Made by a program: the position numbers and the translations under genes. Below are positions 23,046 through 32,097 of a stretch of 60,851 bases of DNA, piece after piece (the first letter of the stretch is position 1; each line of letters begins with the position of its first letter). Under the pieces are notes generated by a model, which searched no databases, had not been told where the DNA came from, and saw only the letters and a list, made by a program, of their open reading frames with translations. The DNA is from Polaromonas sp. YR568 (GTDB lineage: Bacteria; Pseudomonadota; Gammaproteobacteria; Burkholderiales; Burkholderiaceae_C): the NCBI RefSeq assembly GCF_900116715.1, contig NZ_FPBM01000014.1, positions 1-60,851 on the forward strand, written 5' to 3'.

Positions 23046-24298
23046 GCGCGCCTCGCGCCTGCGGGATCGACTTCGGCACCTCCAACTCCACGGCGGGCTG
23101 GAGCCGGCCGGAGCTTCCCGCGCTGCTGCCCCTTGAAGGCGGCAAACCCACGCTGCCTTCGGTAGTCTTCTTTCATGCTGAAGATGAGCATGTGAGCTAC
23201 GGCCGCGCGGCGCTGGCCGACTATCTGGCCGGCTACGAAGGCCGGCTGATGCGCTCGCTCAAAAGCCTGCTCGGCACGTCCATGATTGACGACCACACTG
23301 AAGTTGCCGGCCGCGCGCTACCGTTTCGTGTGCTGCTCGCGCAGTTCATCGGCGAGCTGAAGCACCGCGCAGAAAAAGCCGCCGACCAGCCTTTCACGCA
23401 GGCCGTGCTGGGCCGCCCGGTGTTCTTTGTGGATGACGACACTGCGGCCGACAAGAAAGCCGAAAACACCCTGGCCGAGATCGCCCATGCGGTCGGCCTC
23501 AAAGACATCGCCTTTCAGTACGAGCCGATCGCGGCGGCGTTTGACTACGAATCGCAGATCCGGCGTGAAGAGCTGGTGCTGGTGGTCGATATTGGCGGCG
23601 GTACGTCGGACTTCGCGCTGGTGCGCCTGTCGCCCGAGCGTGCGCGCAAGGCCGAGCGGCGCGACGATATTCTGGCCAGCGGCGGTGTGCACATAGGCGG
23701 CACCGACTTCGACAAATACCTGAGCCTGGCCAGCGTGATGCCCACGCTGGGCCTGGGCAGCCGGCTGGTGAGCGGGCTGGAGGTGCCGTCGGCCCAATAC
23801 TTCAACCTCGCCACCTGGCACACCATCAACCAGGTCTACAGCAAAAAATCGTGGACGCAGATCGCCGACATCCGGCGCAGTGCGGTCGACAAAGACAAGC
23901 TGGACCGCCTGCAAAACCTGGTGCGTGAGCGCGCGGGCCATTGGCTGGCGATGCAGGTCGAGGCGGCCAAGATTGCGCTATCTGACGCGCCGGAAACCAC
24001 CATGGACCTGGGCCGGATCGCGCCGGGCGAAACCTTGACCCTGCACCGGCCCGACTTTGACGCGGCCATCAGCGAGCTGGTCGGCACCGTGGCGCGTACC
24101 GTGACAAGGCTGATCAAGGACGCGCTGGTGAATGCGGATGACATCGACACGGTGTTCTTCACCGGCGGCTCCAGCGGCGTGCCTTTGCTGCGCGAGCAGA
24201 TCTCCGCGATGCTGCCGCAGGCGCGCAGTGTGGAGGGTGACCGCTTTGGCAGTATTGGCGCCGGGCTGGCGCTGGATGCGGTGCGCAAGTTCGGCTAG
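23042..24298 (+). CDS. yegD: Hsp70-like ATPase of the YegD type
   Basis: 418 residues from GTG 23042, which overlaps the upstream stop (GTGA). Actin/Hsp70 ATPase motifs are all present: phosphate 1 (CGIDFGTSNSTAG), connect/phosphate 2 (LVVDIGGGTSDFALV) and adenosine (FFTGGSSGVPLL). There is no C-terminal substrate-binding domain, so it is a stand-alone nucleotidase-type Hsp70 relative like E. coli YegD, whose role is poorly defined. The symbol is by similarity only. Confidence 0.85.
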   Translation: MSAPRACGIDFGTSNSTAGWSRPELPALLPLEGGKPTLPSVVFFHAEDEHVSYGRAALADYLAGYEGRLMRSLKSLLGTSMIDDHTEVAGRALPFRVLLAQFIGELKHRAEKAADQPFTQAVLGRPVFFVDDDTAADKKAENTLAEIAHAVGLKDIAFQYEPIAAAFDYESQIRREELVLVVDIGGGTSDFALVRLSPERARKAERRDDILASGGVHIGGTDFDKYLSLASVMPTLGLGSRLVSGLEVPSAQYFNLATWHTINQVYSKKSWTQIADIRRSAVDKDKLDRLQNLVRERAGHWLAMQVEAAKIALSDAPETTMDLGRIAPGETLTLHRPDFDAAISELVGTVARTVTRLIKDALVNADDIDTVFFTGGSSGVPLLREQISAMLPQARSVEGDRFGSIGAGLALDAVRKFG

Positions 24299-24420
24299 GG
24301 CCTTTTGGGCTCGCAACGTCTCTTGCAAATATGTTGCTAACCGGCCGGCGCCTGCCGGGCCAACGTGAGCCTGGCGTGCTGAAGGTGGCAGGGCAGCTTA
24401 TATTTCTCAATCAATATTAA

Positions 24421-24447
24421 ACTATCGTAATCTTCACAAAAGATAGT
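24421..24447. promoter_or_regulatory. HipB-type operator 1
   Basis: ACTATCGT-N11-AAGATAGT: an inverted repeat with one mismatch, the same arm sequence and the same 11-bp spacer as the site at 24483. Confidence 0.7.
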
Positions 24448-24482
24448 TAAGTATTGATTTTCAGGAATTTAATGAATAGAAT

Positions 24483-24509
24483 ACTATCGTCTCTGTAAAA
24501 AACGATAGT
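24483..24509. promoter_or_regulatory. HipB-type operator 2
   Basis: ACTATCGT-N11-ACGATAGT, perfect 8-bp arms, ending 15 bp before the antitoxin start. With operator 1, 62 bp upstream, it gives twin sites in an AT-rich promoter, the usual layout for autorepression of hipBA operons by HipB and HipAB. Confidence 0.8.
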
Positions 24510-24524
24510 TATCTATTCTTTGGC

Positions 24525-24860
24525 ATGAAAACACTTTCTGAAATCGCTAGCCGCCTGGAAGAAGAACGCCAGCGCCTGATGCTGGACTACCAGACCCTGG
24601 CTGAAAGGACGGGCCTCACGCCCTTGTCGGTGCGTAGCGTTCTGCAGGGCCGCACCGCGCCACGCATCACCACACTGATGGCGATTGCCGACCAGCTTGG
24701 GCTGGAGGTGCTGCTGCTGCCCAAGGTGGTGGCGTCCGGGCTGCAAGCGCACACCGTTGAAGAGCCGCCGCCTGCGCTGTCCCGGGTAGACCGCATCGTG
24801 GCCGAGACTTCGCAGCTTGCCGGGGCCCACATCAAGAGCACCAAGCCCAAAGGCGCTTAA
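24525..24860 (+). CDS. HipB-like HTH antitoxin/regulator
   Basis: 111 residues. A Cro/CI-type HTH occupies ~8-66 (LEEERQRLMLDYQTLAERTGLTPLSVRSVLQGRTAPRITTLMAIADQLGLEVLLLPK); the tail is disordered and proline-rich, ending with lysines. It precedes hipA by 3 bp. By analogy with HipB, it binds the upstream inverted repeats and neutralises the kinase. Confidence 0.85.
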   Translation: MKTLSEIASRLEEERQRLMLDYQTLAERTGLTPLSVRSVLQGRTAPRITTLMAIADQLGLEVLLLPKVVASGLQAHTVEEPPPALSRVDRIVAETSQLAGAHIKSTKPKGA

Positions 24861-24863
24861 GCC

Positions 24864-26231
24864 ATGAACGTCCTGGCGCTCGACATCTACATCGGCCCCT
24901 TGCGCGCCGGCTTGCTGTTTCAGTACGGCACGGGTAGCACGGCCATCACACGTTTGATTCCTGACGAGGCCTTCTGGTCCAACCCGGCCTCGCCGGTGTT
25001 TTCGTGGTCTGCCACGGACGACGACGCCCAGCGCCGCGAGATTTTCTGGCGCAGCTATGTGAACACGCCGTTCTTTAATGCCGAAGGCGGGCGCCTGCCG
25101 GCCTTCTTTCAAAACCTGTTGCCCGAAGGGCCGCTGCGCCGCCACCTGGAGCAATTGCGCGGCTGCGGGCCCAACGACCACTTCGACATGCTGGCCGCCT
25201 GTGGCACCGATTTGCCGGGTAACGTCTACGCCTATCCGGCGCACCTGGACGCCCAGGCGCTGGCCGGTGTGGTGACCCAACACCACGATGCGCTGGAAAT
25301 GTCCGTCACCGCAGACCCTTTGCCCGACGCAACATCGCTCTCAGGCGTGCAGCCCAAGCTGGCGCTGGTGCAGCAGCAGGGGCGCTATGTGGCGCGCACG
25401 CGTGATGCCAAAGGCACGCACATCATCGCCAAGCTGCCCACGGCTGAATTTGCGCTGCTGCCCGAGGTTGAAGAGTTGTCCCTGCGCCTGGCCCAGGCGG
25501 CGGGTGTGACGGTGTGCGAGGCCTGGCTGGCGCCCATGGACGAGATCGTGGCCGAGCAACCCTTTGTGCTGGGCGAGAGCCGGCAGTTCCTGGCCGTCAA
25601 GCGCTTTGACCGCGGGCCTGAGGGGCATATTCATTGCGAAGACTTTGCGCAAATCCTGCGCATCCAGCCCGAAGAAAAATACACCCACCCGGCGGCCAGC
25701 TACGCCGCCATGGCGCGCACCCTGCGCGAGGGCATGAGCTTGCCGGCCGAGGCAGGCGAGGGCGCGGCCGAAGAGTTGATACGCCGGGTCATGGTCAATG
25801 AAATGCTGGGTAATTACGACGCCCACGTGAAGAATTTCGGCGTGCTGTACCGCGATGGACGCACACCTGAGCTGTCTCCCGCCTATGACGTGGTGGCCTA
25901 CGCGGCCTATCTGGGAGGGCGCGGCCATGCATTGCGCTTTGTGCCCGGCGGAGAAAAGCAGGCCCGGCTCAACGCCCAGACCTTGCGCCGCTTTTGCAAT
26001 GCCACGGGCATGTTTGAAACGCGTGTGCGCGGCGTGCTCAATGAGGCCGTGGGCAAAGCCTGCGAGTCATGGCCGCAGATGATTGCCGAAAGCGGCCTGC
26101 TTGAGCGGCAAAAGCAAAACCTGCTCAAGCACTTTGAGGCCTGTGATGCGGTGGTCAGCTGGCGTGCGCGGCGCGCGGCAGGCGCCAAGCGCAGGGCTTT
26201 GAAGTCCGCTCCCGGCAAGGTGTTTGAATGA
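24864..26231 (+). CDS. hipA: HipA-like serine/threonine kinase toxin
   Basis: 455 residues. N-terminal HipA_N subdomain (~1-100, with PAFFQNLLPEGPLRRHLEQ), glycine-rich phosphate loop SLSGVQPKLALV, ATP-lysine region THIIAKLPTAEF, LAVKRFDR, catalytic loop NEMLGNYDAHVKNFGVLY (Asn-x-Asp ... Lys-Asn) and metal-binding SPAYDVV. All motifs needed for activity are present. HipA toxins phosphorylate a translation component (glutamyl-tRNA synthetase for E. coli HipA, tryptophanyl-tRNA synthetase for others) and cause dormancy; the target here cannot be read from sequence. Confidence 0.88.
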   Translation: MNVLALDIYIGPLRAGLLFQYGTGSTAITRLIPDEAFWSNPASPVFSWSATDDDAQRREIFWRSYVNTPFFNAEGGRLPAFFQNLLPEGPLRRHLEQLRGCGPNDHFDMLAACGTDLPGNVYAYPAHLDAQALAGVVTQHHDALEMSVTADPLPDATSLSGVQPKLALVQQQGRYVARTRDAKGTHIIAKLPTAEFALLPEVEELSLRLAQAAGVTVCEAWLAPMDEIVAEQPFVLGESRQFLAVKRFDRGPEGHIHCEDFAQILRIQPEEKYTHPAASYAAMARTLREGMSLPAEAGEGAAEELIRRVMVNEMLGNYDAHVKNFGVLYRDGRTPELSPAYDVVAYAAYLGGRGHALRFVPGGEKQARLNAQTLRRFCNATGMFETRVRGVLNEAVGKACESWPQMIAESGLLERQKQNLLKHFEACDAVVSWRARRAAGAKRRALKSAPGKVFE

Positions 26232-26277
26232 CTGTTTGGATGACAATAGCCAGCTCGTCAACCTTCTGGAGCCCCGC

Positions 26278-26736
26278 ATGAACTTTGCGCCCGACCTTGC
26301 CACGGTCACCCACGGCATTCAGCTGGCGGTGGCGCCCGTGTTTTTGCTCACGGCGGTCTCGGGGATGATCGCCGCCGTCGCCGGCCGACTGGCCCGCATC
26401 ATCGACCGCGCACGCTTTCTGGAAAACCGGCTGGAGGCCGGCGGCGTGGAAGAATCCCGCGCGCACCGCATGTACGCCGAACTGCGCGAGCTGCGCCACC
26501 GCGGCTGGCTGGTCAACATCTGCATCGCCTTTCTAACCTTTTGCGCCATGCTCATCGGCACCACCATCATCTTGCTGTTCCTGGGAGAGACCAGCGAGCT
26601 TCCCACGCTGCGGATTGCGACCGTCTGCTTCCTGTCGGGGGTTGTGTGCTTCCTGCTGGCCCTGGTGTGTTTTCTGGCGGAGACCTTGCTGGCGACACGC
26701 CTGCTCAAGTTCGCCGAGCCTGCCAGGCAGGAGTGA
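26278..26736 (+). CDS. DUF2721 membrane protein
   Basis: 152 residues from ATG 26278 (MNFAPDLATVTHGIQLAVAPVFLLTAVSGMI). Three membrane segments (~13-35, ~80-103, ~112-140) around a polar helix with the family signature RLARIIDRARFLE and ELRELRHRGWL. Conserved small integral membrane family of unknown function. It starts 46 bp after hipA; probably independent of it. Confidence 0.8.
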   Translation: MNFAPDLATVTHGIQLAVAPVFLLTAVSGMIAAVAGRLARIIDRARFLENRLEAGGVEESRAHRMYAELRELRHRGWLVNICIAFLTFCAMLIGTTIILLFLGETSELPTLRIATVCFLSGVVCFLLALVCFLAETLLATRLLKFAEPARQE

Positions 26737-26878
26737 GGAATGGGGGAATGAGGCCGCTTCGATGGCTAAATCGGCTTTTGTTATGTCGAAATACAAATAA
26801 ATTAAGAGCTATATATTCTTTTGAGTTTTAACGCTTGCTCCCCACAATGCTTTGATCAAGCAATTCAAGGAGCGACAG

Positions 26879-27529
26879 ATGGCTACTCTCAGACTCGGCG
26901 ACACCGCCCCCGACTTCACCCAGGACTCCACCGCCGGCAAGATTGATTTCCACCAGTGGGCGGGCGATTCATGGGTTGTGCTGTTCTCGCACCCTGCAGA
27001 TTTCACCCCTGTTTGCACCACCGAACTTGGCAAAACCGCGGCTTTGGGCGGCGAGTTCGCCAAGCGCAACGTCAAACCCATTGCCATCAGCGTCGACCCG
27101 CTCGAATCCCACGGCAAATGGGTGAACGACATCAACGAAACGCAGAACACCACGGTGAACTTCCCCATCCTGGCGGATGCGGACCGCAAGGTGGCCAATC
27201 TGTACGACATGATTCACCCCAATGCCCTGAGCACCGGCCCCACGGCTACCGTGCGCAGCGTGTTCATCATTGACCCGAAAAAGGTCATCCGCACCACCTT
27301 CACCTATCCCGCCAGCACGGGCCGCAACTTTGACGAGATCCTGCGCGTCATCGACTCGCTGCAACTGACCGACGGCTACAAGGTCGCCACGCCGGTGAAC
27401 TGGAAAGACGGCGACGACGTGATCATCGTGCCGAGCCTGCAGGATCCGGCTGAGCTTGCCCAGCGCTTTCCCAAGGGCTTTAAGGCCATCAAGCCTTATC
27501 TGCGCGTGACGCCGCAGCCGAACAAGTAA
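26879..27529 (+). CDS. 1-Cys (Prx6-type) peroxiredoxin
   Basis: 216 residues from ATG 26879, preceded by AAGGAG. The thioredoxin fold carries the peroxidatic motif HPADFTPVCTTEL (Cys46), and the C-terminal Prx6 extension (DDVIIVPSLQDPAELAQRFPKGFK) is present. There is no resolving cysteine in the usual places, so it is a 1-Cys enzyme that reduces hydrogen peroxide and organic peroxides with an external reductant. The AT-rich 142-bp leader before it should contain the promoter. Confidence 0.92.
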   Translation: MATLRLGDTAPDFTQDSTAGKIDFHQWAGDSWVVLFSHPADFTPVCTTELGKTAALGGEFAKRNVKPIAISVDPLESHGKWVNDINETQNTTVNFPILADADRKVANLYDMIHPNALSTGPTATVRSVFIIDPKKVIRTTFTYPASTGRNFDEILRVIDSLQLTDGYKVATPVNWKDGDDVIIVPSLQDPAELAQRFPKGFKAIKPYLRVTPQPNK

Positions 27530-27550
27530 GCCGAAGCGGGTTCACGCACA

Positions 27551-28150
27551 GTGCGCTTCATCATCGTCCCCGGCTGGCGCGACTCCGGCCCCGGCCACTG
27601 GCAAAGCCTGTGGGCCGAACGCCTGAGCAATGCGGTGCGCGTGCGGCAGGACGACTGGATCACGCCTTCACGCAAGTCCTGGGTGGCAACGCTGTCCAAC
27701 ACCATCCTGCTGCAAAACGAGCCGGTGGTGATCGTGGCGCACAGCCTGGGCTGCATTGCGACGACGCACTTGCCGCCGGAAGCCGCGGAACGTATCCAGG
27801 GCGCGTTGCTGGTGGCGCCGGCCGACCCTGAGCGCCGCGCTGTGCTGAGCGATTTCGCCCCCGTGCCTTATCAAAAACTGCCTTACCGCAGCGTGCTGGT
27901 GGCCAGCAGCAACGACCCTTACTGTCCGGTGCGCCTGGCCGGCGCTTATGCCCGCGCCTGGGGCAGCGAGTTTGTGCGCCTGCAGGATGCGGGGCACATC
28001 AATGTCGAATCGGGCCATGGCGAATGGCCACTGGGCATTGCGCTGTTGCAATCCCTGGCAGGCGACTCATCCCTTTCGGCCAGCCGCCTTGATTTTTCTT
28101 CTCCGAGCACCTCTTCATCTTCTTCTTTTGGATCCCTGGAAACGGCATGA
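27551..28150 (+). CDS. RBBP9/YdeN-type alpha/beta hydrolase
   Basis: 199 residues from GTG 27551. N-terminal RFIIVPGWRDSGPGHWQSLW, nucleophile elbow VAHSLGC, acid region NDPYC and histidine region GHINVESGHGEWPLG show an intact Ser-Asp-His triad. The serine-rich tail (SPSTSSSSSF) is low-complexity. It overlaps the sulfate-binding-protein gene by ATGA, an unusual partnership that suggests co-translation; its substrate is unknown. Confidence 0.85.
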   Translation: MRFIIVPGWRDSGPGHWQSLWAERLSNAVRVRQDDWITPSRKSWVATLSNTILLQNEPVVIVAHSLGCIATTHLPPEAAERIQGALLVAPADPERRAVLSDFAPVPYQKLPYRSVLVASSNDPYCPVRLAGAYARAWGSEFVRLQDAGHINVESGHGEWPLGIALLQSLAGDSSLSASRLDFSSPSTSSSSSFGSLETA

Positions 28151-29160
28151 CTTCTTCAAAACTCAAAATCGCGCTTGCAACTCTGGCTTTGGCAACAAGC
28201 GCAGGTTTCCCCGGTGTGACCTCGGCGCAAACCCAAACGCTGCTCAACGGCTCGTATGACGTGGCGCGCGAGTTCTACAAAGACTACAACGCAGCCTTTA
28301 TCGCCAACTACAAGAAGACCACCGGCAAAGACGTCAAGGTAGACCAGTCGCACGCCGGCTCCAGCGCGGTAGCGCGTTCCGTGGCCGACGGCCTGGACGC
28401 CGACGTCGTCACCATGAACACCTCGACCGACGTGGACTTCCTGGCCAACGCCGGTGTGGTCGCCAAGGACTGGACCAAGAAGTTTCCGGACAACGCTTCG
28501 CCCACCACCTCCACCATGCTGTTCCTGGTGCGTAACGGCAACCCCAAGGGCATCAAGGACTGGGATGATTTGATCAAGCCAGGCATCCAGGTCATCGTGG
28601 TCAACCCCAAGACAGGTGGCAACGGCCGCTACGCCTATCTGGCCGCCTGGGGTTACGCCAAGAAGAAGGGCGGAACCGACGCGCAAGCCGCCGAGTTTGT
28701 CGGCAAGCTCTACAAAAACGTGCCGGTGCTGGGCAAAGGCGGGCGCGACGCGACCACCGTGTTCCTGCAACGCAATATCGGCGATGTGCTGATCACCTTT
28801 GAATCCGAAGTGCTGTCGGTCAACAAGGAGTTCGGCGAAGGCAAGGTCGACGCGGTTTACCCGTCCATCAGCATCGTGGCCGAAAACCCGGTCGCCGTGG
28901 TTGAACGCACCGTGGCCAAGAAGGGCACGGCAGACCTGGCCAAGGCTTACCTGAACTACCTCTACTCTGAAGAAGGCCAGGAAATCGCCGCTCGCCACGC
29001 GCTGCGCCCACGTTCGCAAACCGTGCTGAAGAAATACGCCAGCACCTTCAAGCCGCTGCAACTCTTCACGGTGCAAGACGTCTTCGGCAGCCTGGGTGAA
29101 GCACAAAAAGTGCACTTCAACGACGGCGGGCAGTTCGACAAGCTGTACACCGTCAAGTAA
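28147..29160 (+). CDS. sbp: Periplasmic sulfate-binding protein
   Basis: 337 residues with a Sec signal (ALATLALATSAGFPGVTSAQ). The mature protein follows the Sbp/CysP family: LLNGSYDVAREFYKDYNAAF, HAGSSAVARSVADGLDADVVTMN, NPKTGGNGRYAYLAAWGYA and GEGKVDAVYPSISIVAENPVAVVE. It captures sulfate (or thiosulfate) in the periplasm for the CysTWA importer encoded next. Confidence 0.95.
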   Translation: MTSSKLKIALATLALATSAGFPGVTSAQTQTLLNGSYDVAREFYKDYNAAFIANYKKTTGKDVKVDQSHAGSSAVARSVADGLDADVVTMNTSTDVDFLANAGVVAKDWTKKFPDNASPTTSTMLFLVRNGNPKGIKDWDDLIKPGIQVIVVNPKTGGNGRYAYLAAWGYAKKKGGTDAQAAEFVGKLYKNVPVLGKGGRDATTVFLQRNIGDVLITFESEVLSVNKEFGEGKVDAVYPSISIVAENPVAVVERTVAKKGTADLAKAYLNYLYSEEGQEIAARHALRPRSQTVLKKYASTFKPLQLFTVQDVFGSLGEAQKVHFNDGGQFDKLYTVK

Positions 29161-29171
29161 GCCTTTTCACC

Positions 29172-30065
29172 ATGACTGCCTTGTCTTCTGTGGCGCCGCC
29201 ATCCGCGGTGGCGCCGGGTATCCCTGCGGGTAGTAAAAGGGCGGCCAAACGGGTGTTGCCCGGTTTCCGCCTCACGCTGGGTTACACCGTGCTGTACCTC
29301 AGCCTGATTGTGCTGATCCCGGTCTCAGCGCTGTTTTTCAAAACCTTCACGCTCAGCTGGGACCAGTTCGTTACCGCCGTGACCTCACCGCGTGTGCTGG
29401 CGTCTTACCGGCTGACTTTCGGTGCGTCGCTGATTGCAGCGCTGGTGAACCTGGTGTTTGGCCTGCTGCTGGCCTGGGTGCTGGTGCGCTACAAGTTTCC
29501 AGGCAAAAAAATTGTCGATGCGCTGGTGGATTTGCCTTTTGCGCTGCCCACCGCCGTGGCCGGCATTTCACTCACAGCCTTGCTGGCCGGCAACGGCTGG
29601 ATCGGCCAGTACCTGGAGCCCATGGGCATCAAGCTGGCCTTCACGCCTGCGGGCGTCGTGATTGCGCTCATCTTTATCGGCCTGCCGTTTGTGGTGCGCA
29701 CGGTGCAGCCGGTGCTTGAAGATGCCGAGAAAGAACTCGAAGAAGCCGCCACCTCGCTGGGCGCCACGCGCTTGCAAATCTTCACCAAGGTCATCCTGCC
29801 GCATATCACGCCCGCGTTGCTCACCGGTTTTGCCATGGCATTCGCACGTGCAATCGGTGAATACGGCTCGGTCATTTTTATCGCCGGCAACATGCCCATG
29901 ATTTCTGAAATCACGCCGCTCATCATCATCGGAAAGCTCGAGCAGTACGACTACGCCGGCGCCACCGCCGTGGCGGTGGTCATGCTGCTGGTGTCGTTTG
30001 TGCTGCTGCTCGTCATCAACGGCCTGCAAGCCTGGCAGCGCCGCAACGCAGGGGCACCGGCATGA
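29172..30065 (+). CDS. cysT: Sulfate ABC transporter permease CysT
   Basis: 297 residues, six membrane segments with the binding-protein-dependent transport signature EEAATSLGATRLQIFTKVILPHITPALLTG (EAA loop that docks on CysA). The N-terminus has a short alanine/lysine-rich extension before the first helix. It lies 11 bp after sbp and overlaps cysW by ATGA. Confidence 0.95.
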   Translation: MTALSSVAPPSAVAPGIPAGSKRAAKRVLPGFRLTLGYTVLYLSLIVLIPVSALFFKTFTLSWDQFVTAVTSPRVLASYRLTFGASLIAALVNLVFGLLLAWVLVRYKFPGKKIVDALVDLPFALPTAVAGISLTALLAGNGWIGQYLEPMGIKLAFTPAGVVIALIFIGLPFVVRTVQPVLEDAEKELEEAATSLGATRLQIFTKVILPHITPALLTGFAMAFARAIGEYGSVIFIAGNMPMISEITPLIIIGKLEQYDYAGATAVAVVMLLVSFVLLLVINGLQAWQRRNAGAPA

Positions 30066-30979
30066 GCGGCCCCTTAAACCAGCCTGTTCGCCGTGTCACA
30101 GCCGGCACGACCGAATCACCGTGGGTGCGCTATACGCTCATCACAGTGGCGCTGACCTTTGTCGTGCTGTTCCTGATCCTTCCGCTGGCCGCCGTCTTTA
30201 CCGAGGCCCTGCGCAAAGGTTTTGGCGCTTACCTCGCCGCGCTGCAGGAGCCCGACGCCTGGTCTGCCATCAAGCTCACCCTGATTGCCGCAGCGATTTC
30301 CGTGCCGCTCAATCTGGTCTTTGGCGTGGCCGCCGCCTGGGCGATTGCCAAGTACGAGTTCCGCGGCAAATCGGTGCTGACGACGCTGGTGGATTTGCCA
30401 TTCTCGGTGTCGCCCGTGGTGGCCGGCCTGATCTACGTGCTGATCTTCGGCGCGCAGGGCTGGTTTGGGCCCTGGCTGCTGGCGCATGACATCAAGATCA
30501 TTTTTGCCGTGCCCGGCATCGTGCTGGCTACCGTGTTTGTGACTTTCCCGTTTATTGCGCGTGAGCTGATTCCGCTGATGCAGGCGCAAGGCAACGACGA
30601 AGAGCAGGCCGCCATCGTGCTGGGCGCGACCGGCTGGCAGACCTTCTGGCATGTCACGCTGCCCAATATCAAGTGGGGCCTGATCTACGGCGTGATCTTG
30701 TGCAATGCGCGGGCCATGGGTGAATTTGGCGCGGTCTCGGTGGTCTCCGGCCACATTCGTGGGCAGACCAACACGCTGCCGCTGCACGTCGAGATTTTGT
30801 ACAACGAATACCAGTCGGTGGCCGCCTTTGCCGTGGCCTCGTTGCTGGCCATCCTGGCGCTGGTCACGCTGGTCATCAAGTCGGTGGCCGAATGGCGCCA
30901 CGAAGCAGATATGAAAGCCGCGGCTGATTTGCCGCCCGAACGCCCGCAGCCCCAGGCTGCCGTGGCCGCCGCCCGCTAA
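30062..30979 (+). CDS. cysW: Sulfate ABC transporter permease CysW
   Basis: 305 residues with six membrane segments and an EAA-type loop (EEQAAIVLGATGWQTFWHVTLPNIKWGLIYG); GEFGAVSVVSGHIRGQTNTLPLHVEILYNEY is a CysW hallmark. The proline/alanine-rich tail is cytoplasmic. Pairs with CysT to form the membrane channel. Confidence 0.95.
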   Translation: MSGPLNQPVRRVTAGTTESPWVRYTLITVALTFVVLFLILPLAAVFTEALRKGFGAYLAALQEPDAWSAIKLTLIAAAISVPLNLVFGVAAAWAIAKYEFRGKSVLTTLVDLPFSVSPVVAGLIYVLIFGAQGWFGPWLLAHDIKIIFAVPGIVLATVFVTFPFIARELIPLMQAQGNDEEQAAIVLGATGWQTFWHVTLPNIKWGLIYGVILCNARAMGEFGAVSVVSGHIRGQTNTLPLHVEILYNEYQSVAAFAVASLLAILALVTLVIKSVAEWRHEADMKAAADLPPERPQPQAAVAAAR

Positions 30980-30990
30980 AGGAACACATC

Positions 30991-32079
30991 ATGAGTATCG
31001 AAATCCGCAACGTCAGCAAACATTTTGGCGACTTCCAGGCGCTGGGCGACGTGAGCCTGGACATTGAATCGGGCGAACTGGTCGCCTTGCTCGGCCCCTC
31101 GGGCTGCGGCAAGACCACGCTGCTGCGCATCATCGCCGGCCTTGAAACCGCCGACCGCGGCAGCATCCTCTTCAGCGGCGAAGACACCACCGATGTGCAT
31201 GTGCGCGAACGCCAGGTCGGTTTCGTCTTCCAGCACTACGCGCTGTTCCGCCACATGACGGTCTTTGAAAACGTGGCCTTCGGCCTGCGCGTGAAGCCCC
31301 GCGGCCTGAGGCCCAGCGAAGCGCAGATCAAGGAAAAAGTGCACTCGCTGCTCAACCTCGTGCAGCTTGACTGGCTGGCCGACCGCTTTCCGTCGCAGCT
31401 CTCGGGCGGGCAGCGCCAGCGTATTGCCCTGGCGCGCGCGCTGGCGGTCGAACCCAAGGTGCTGCTGCTTGACGAACCCTTTGGCGCACTCGACGCCAAG
31501 GTGCGCAAGGAATTGCGCCGCTGGCTGCGCCGCCTGCACGACGACCTGCACGTCACCAGCATTTTTGTGACGCACGACCAGGAAGAAGCGCTGGAAGTGG
31601 CCGACCGCGTGGTGTTGATGAATTCCGGCAAGGTCGAGCAGATCGGCTCGCCGCAAGATGTCTGGGACCATCCGGCCAGCCCCTTTGTCTATGGCTTTCT
31701 GGGCGACGTCAACCTGTTCCACGGCCGCGCGCATGAAGGCGAGGTGCAACTCGAGGGCCTGCGCCTGAACGCCCCCGAACACGCGAGCGCGCAAGACGCC
31801 AAGGCCTTTGCCTATGTGCGCCCGCACGACCTGGAGGTGCAGCGTTATGCGCCCGGCGCCGAAGGCATCGTGGCCCACCTGGAGCGCGCCATCGTGATCG
31901 GCCCCATCGCGCGGCTGGAGCTGATTCCCGCCGAAGGCTACGAACAAAAAGGCAATGTGTCCGGCGACGCCATCATCGAAGCCCAGATGCCTTCGCAGCA
32001 GTTCAAGGAAATGGGTTTGCGCGAAGGCGACATGCTGGTCGTGACGCCGCGCAAGGCGAGGGTGTTTGTGGAGAGCTGA
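30991..32079 (+). CDS. cysA: Sulfate ABC transporter ATPase CysA
   Basis: 362 residues. Walker A GPSGCGKTTLLR, Q-loop, signature LSGGQRQRIALARAL, Walker B VLLLDEPFGALD and H-loop FVTHDQEEA are intact; the C-terminal TOBE-like domain (~240-360) is present. AAAGGAAC precedes the ATG. It energises sulfate/thiosulfate uptake and closes the operon. Confidence 0.96.
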   Translation: MSIEIRNVSKHFGDFQALGDVSLDIESGELVALLGPSGCGKTTLLRIIAGLETADRGSILFSGEDTTDVHVRERQVGFVFQHYALFRHMTVFENVAFGLRVKPRGLRPSEAQIKEKVHSLLNLVQLDWLADRFPSQLSGGQRQRIALARALAVEPKVLLLDEPFGALDAKVRKELRRWLRRLHDDLHVTSIFVTHDQEEALEVADRVVLMNSGKVEQIGSPQDVWDHPASPFVYGFLGDVNLFHGRAHEGEVQLEGLRLNAPEHASAQDAKAFAYVRPHDLEVQRYAPGAEGIVAHLERAIVIGPIARLELIPAEGYEQKGNVSGDAIIEAQMPSQQFKEMGLREGDMLVVTPRKARVFVES

Positions 32080-32097
32080 GGCCTGAGAGCGCTTCGC

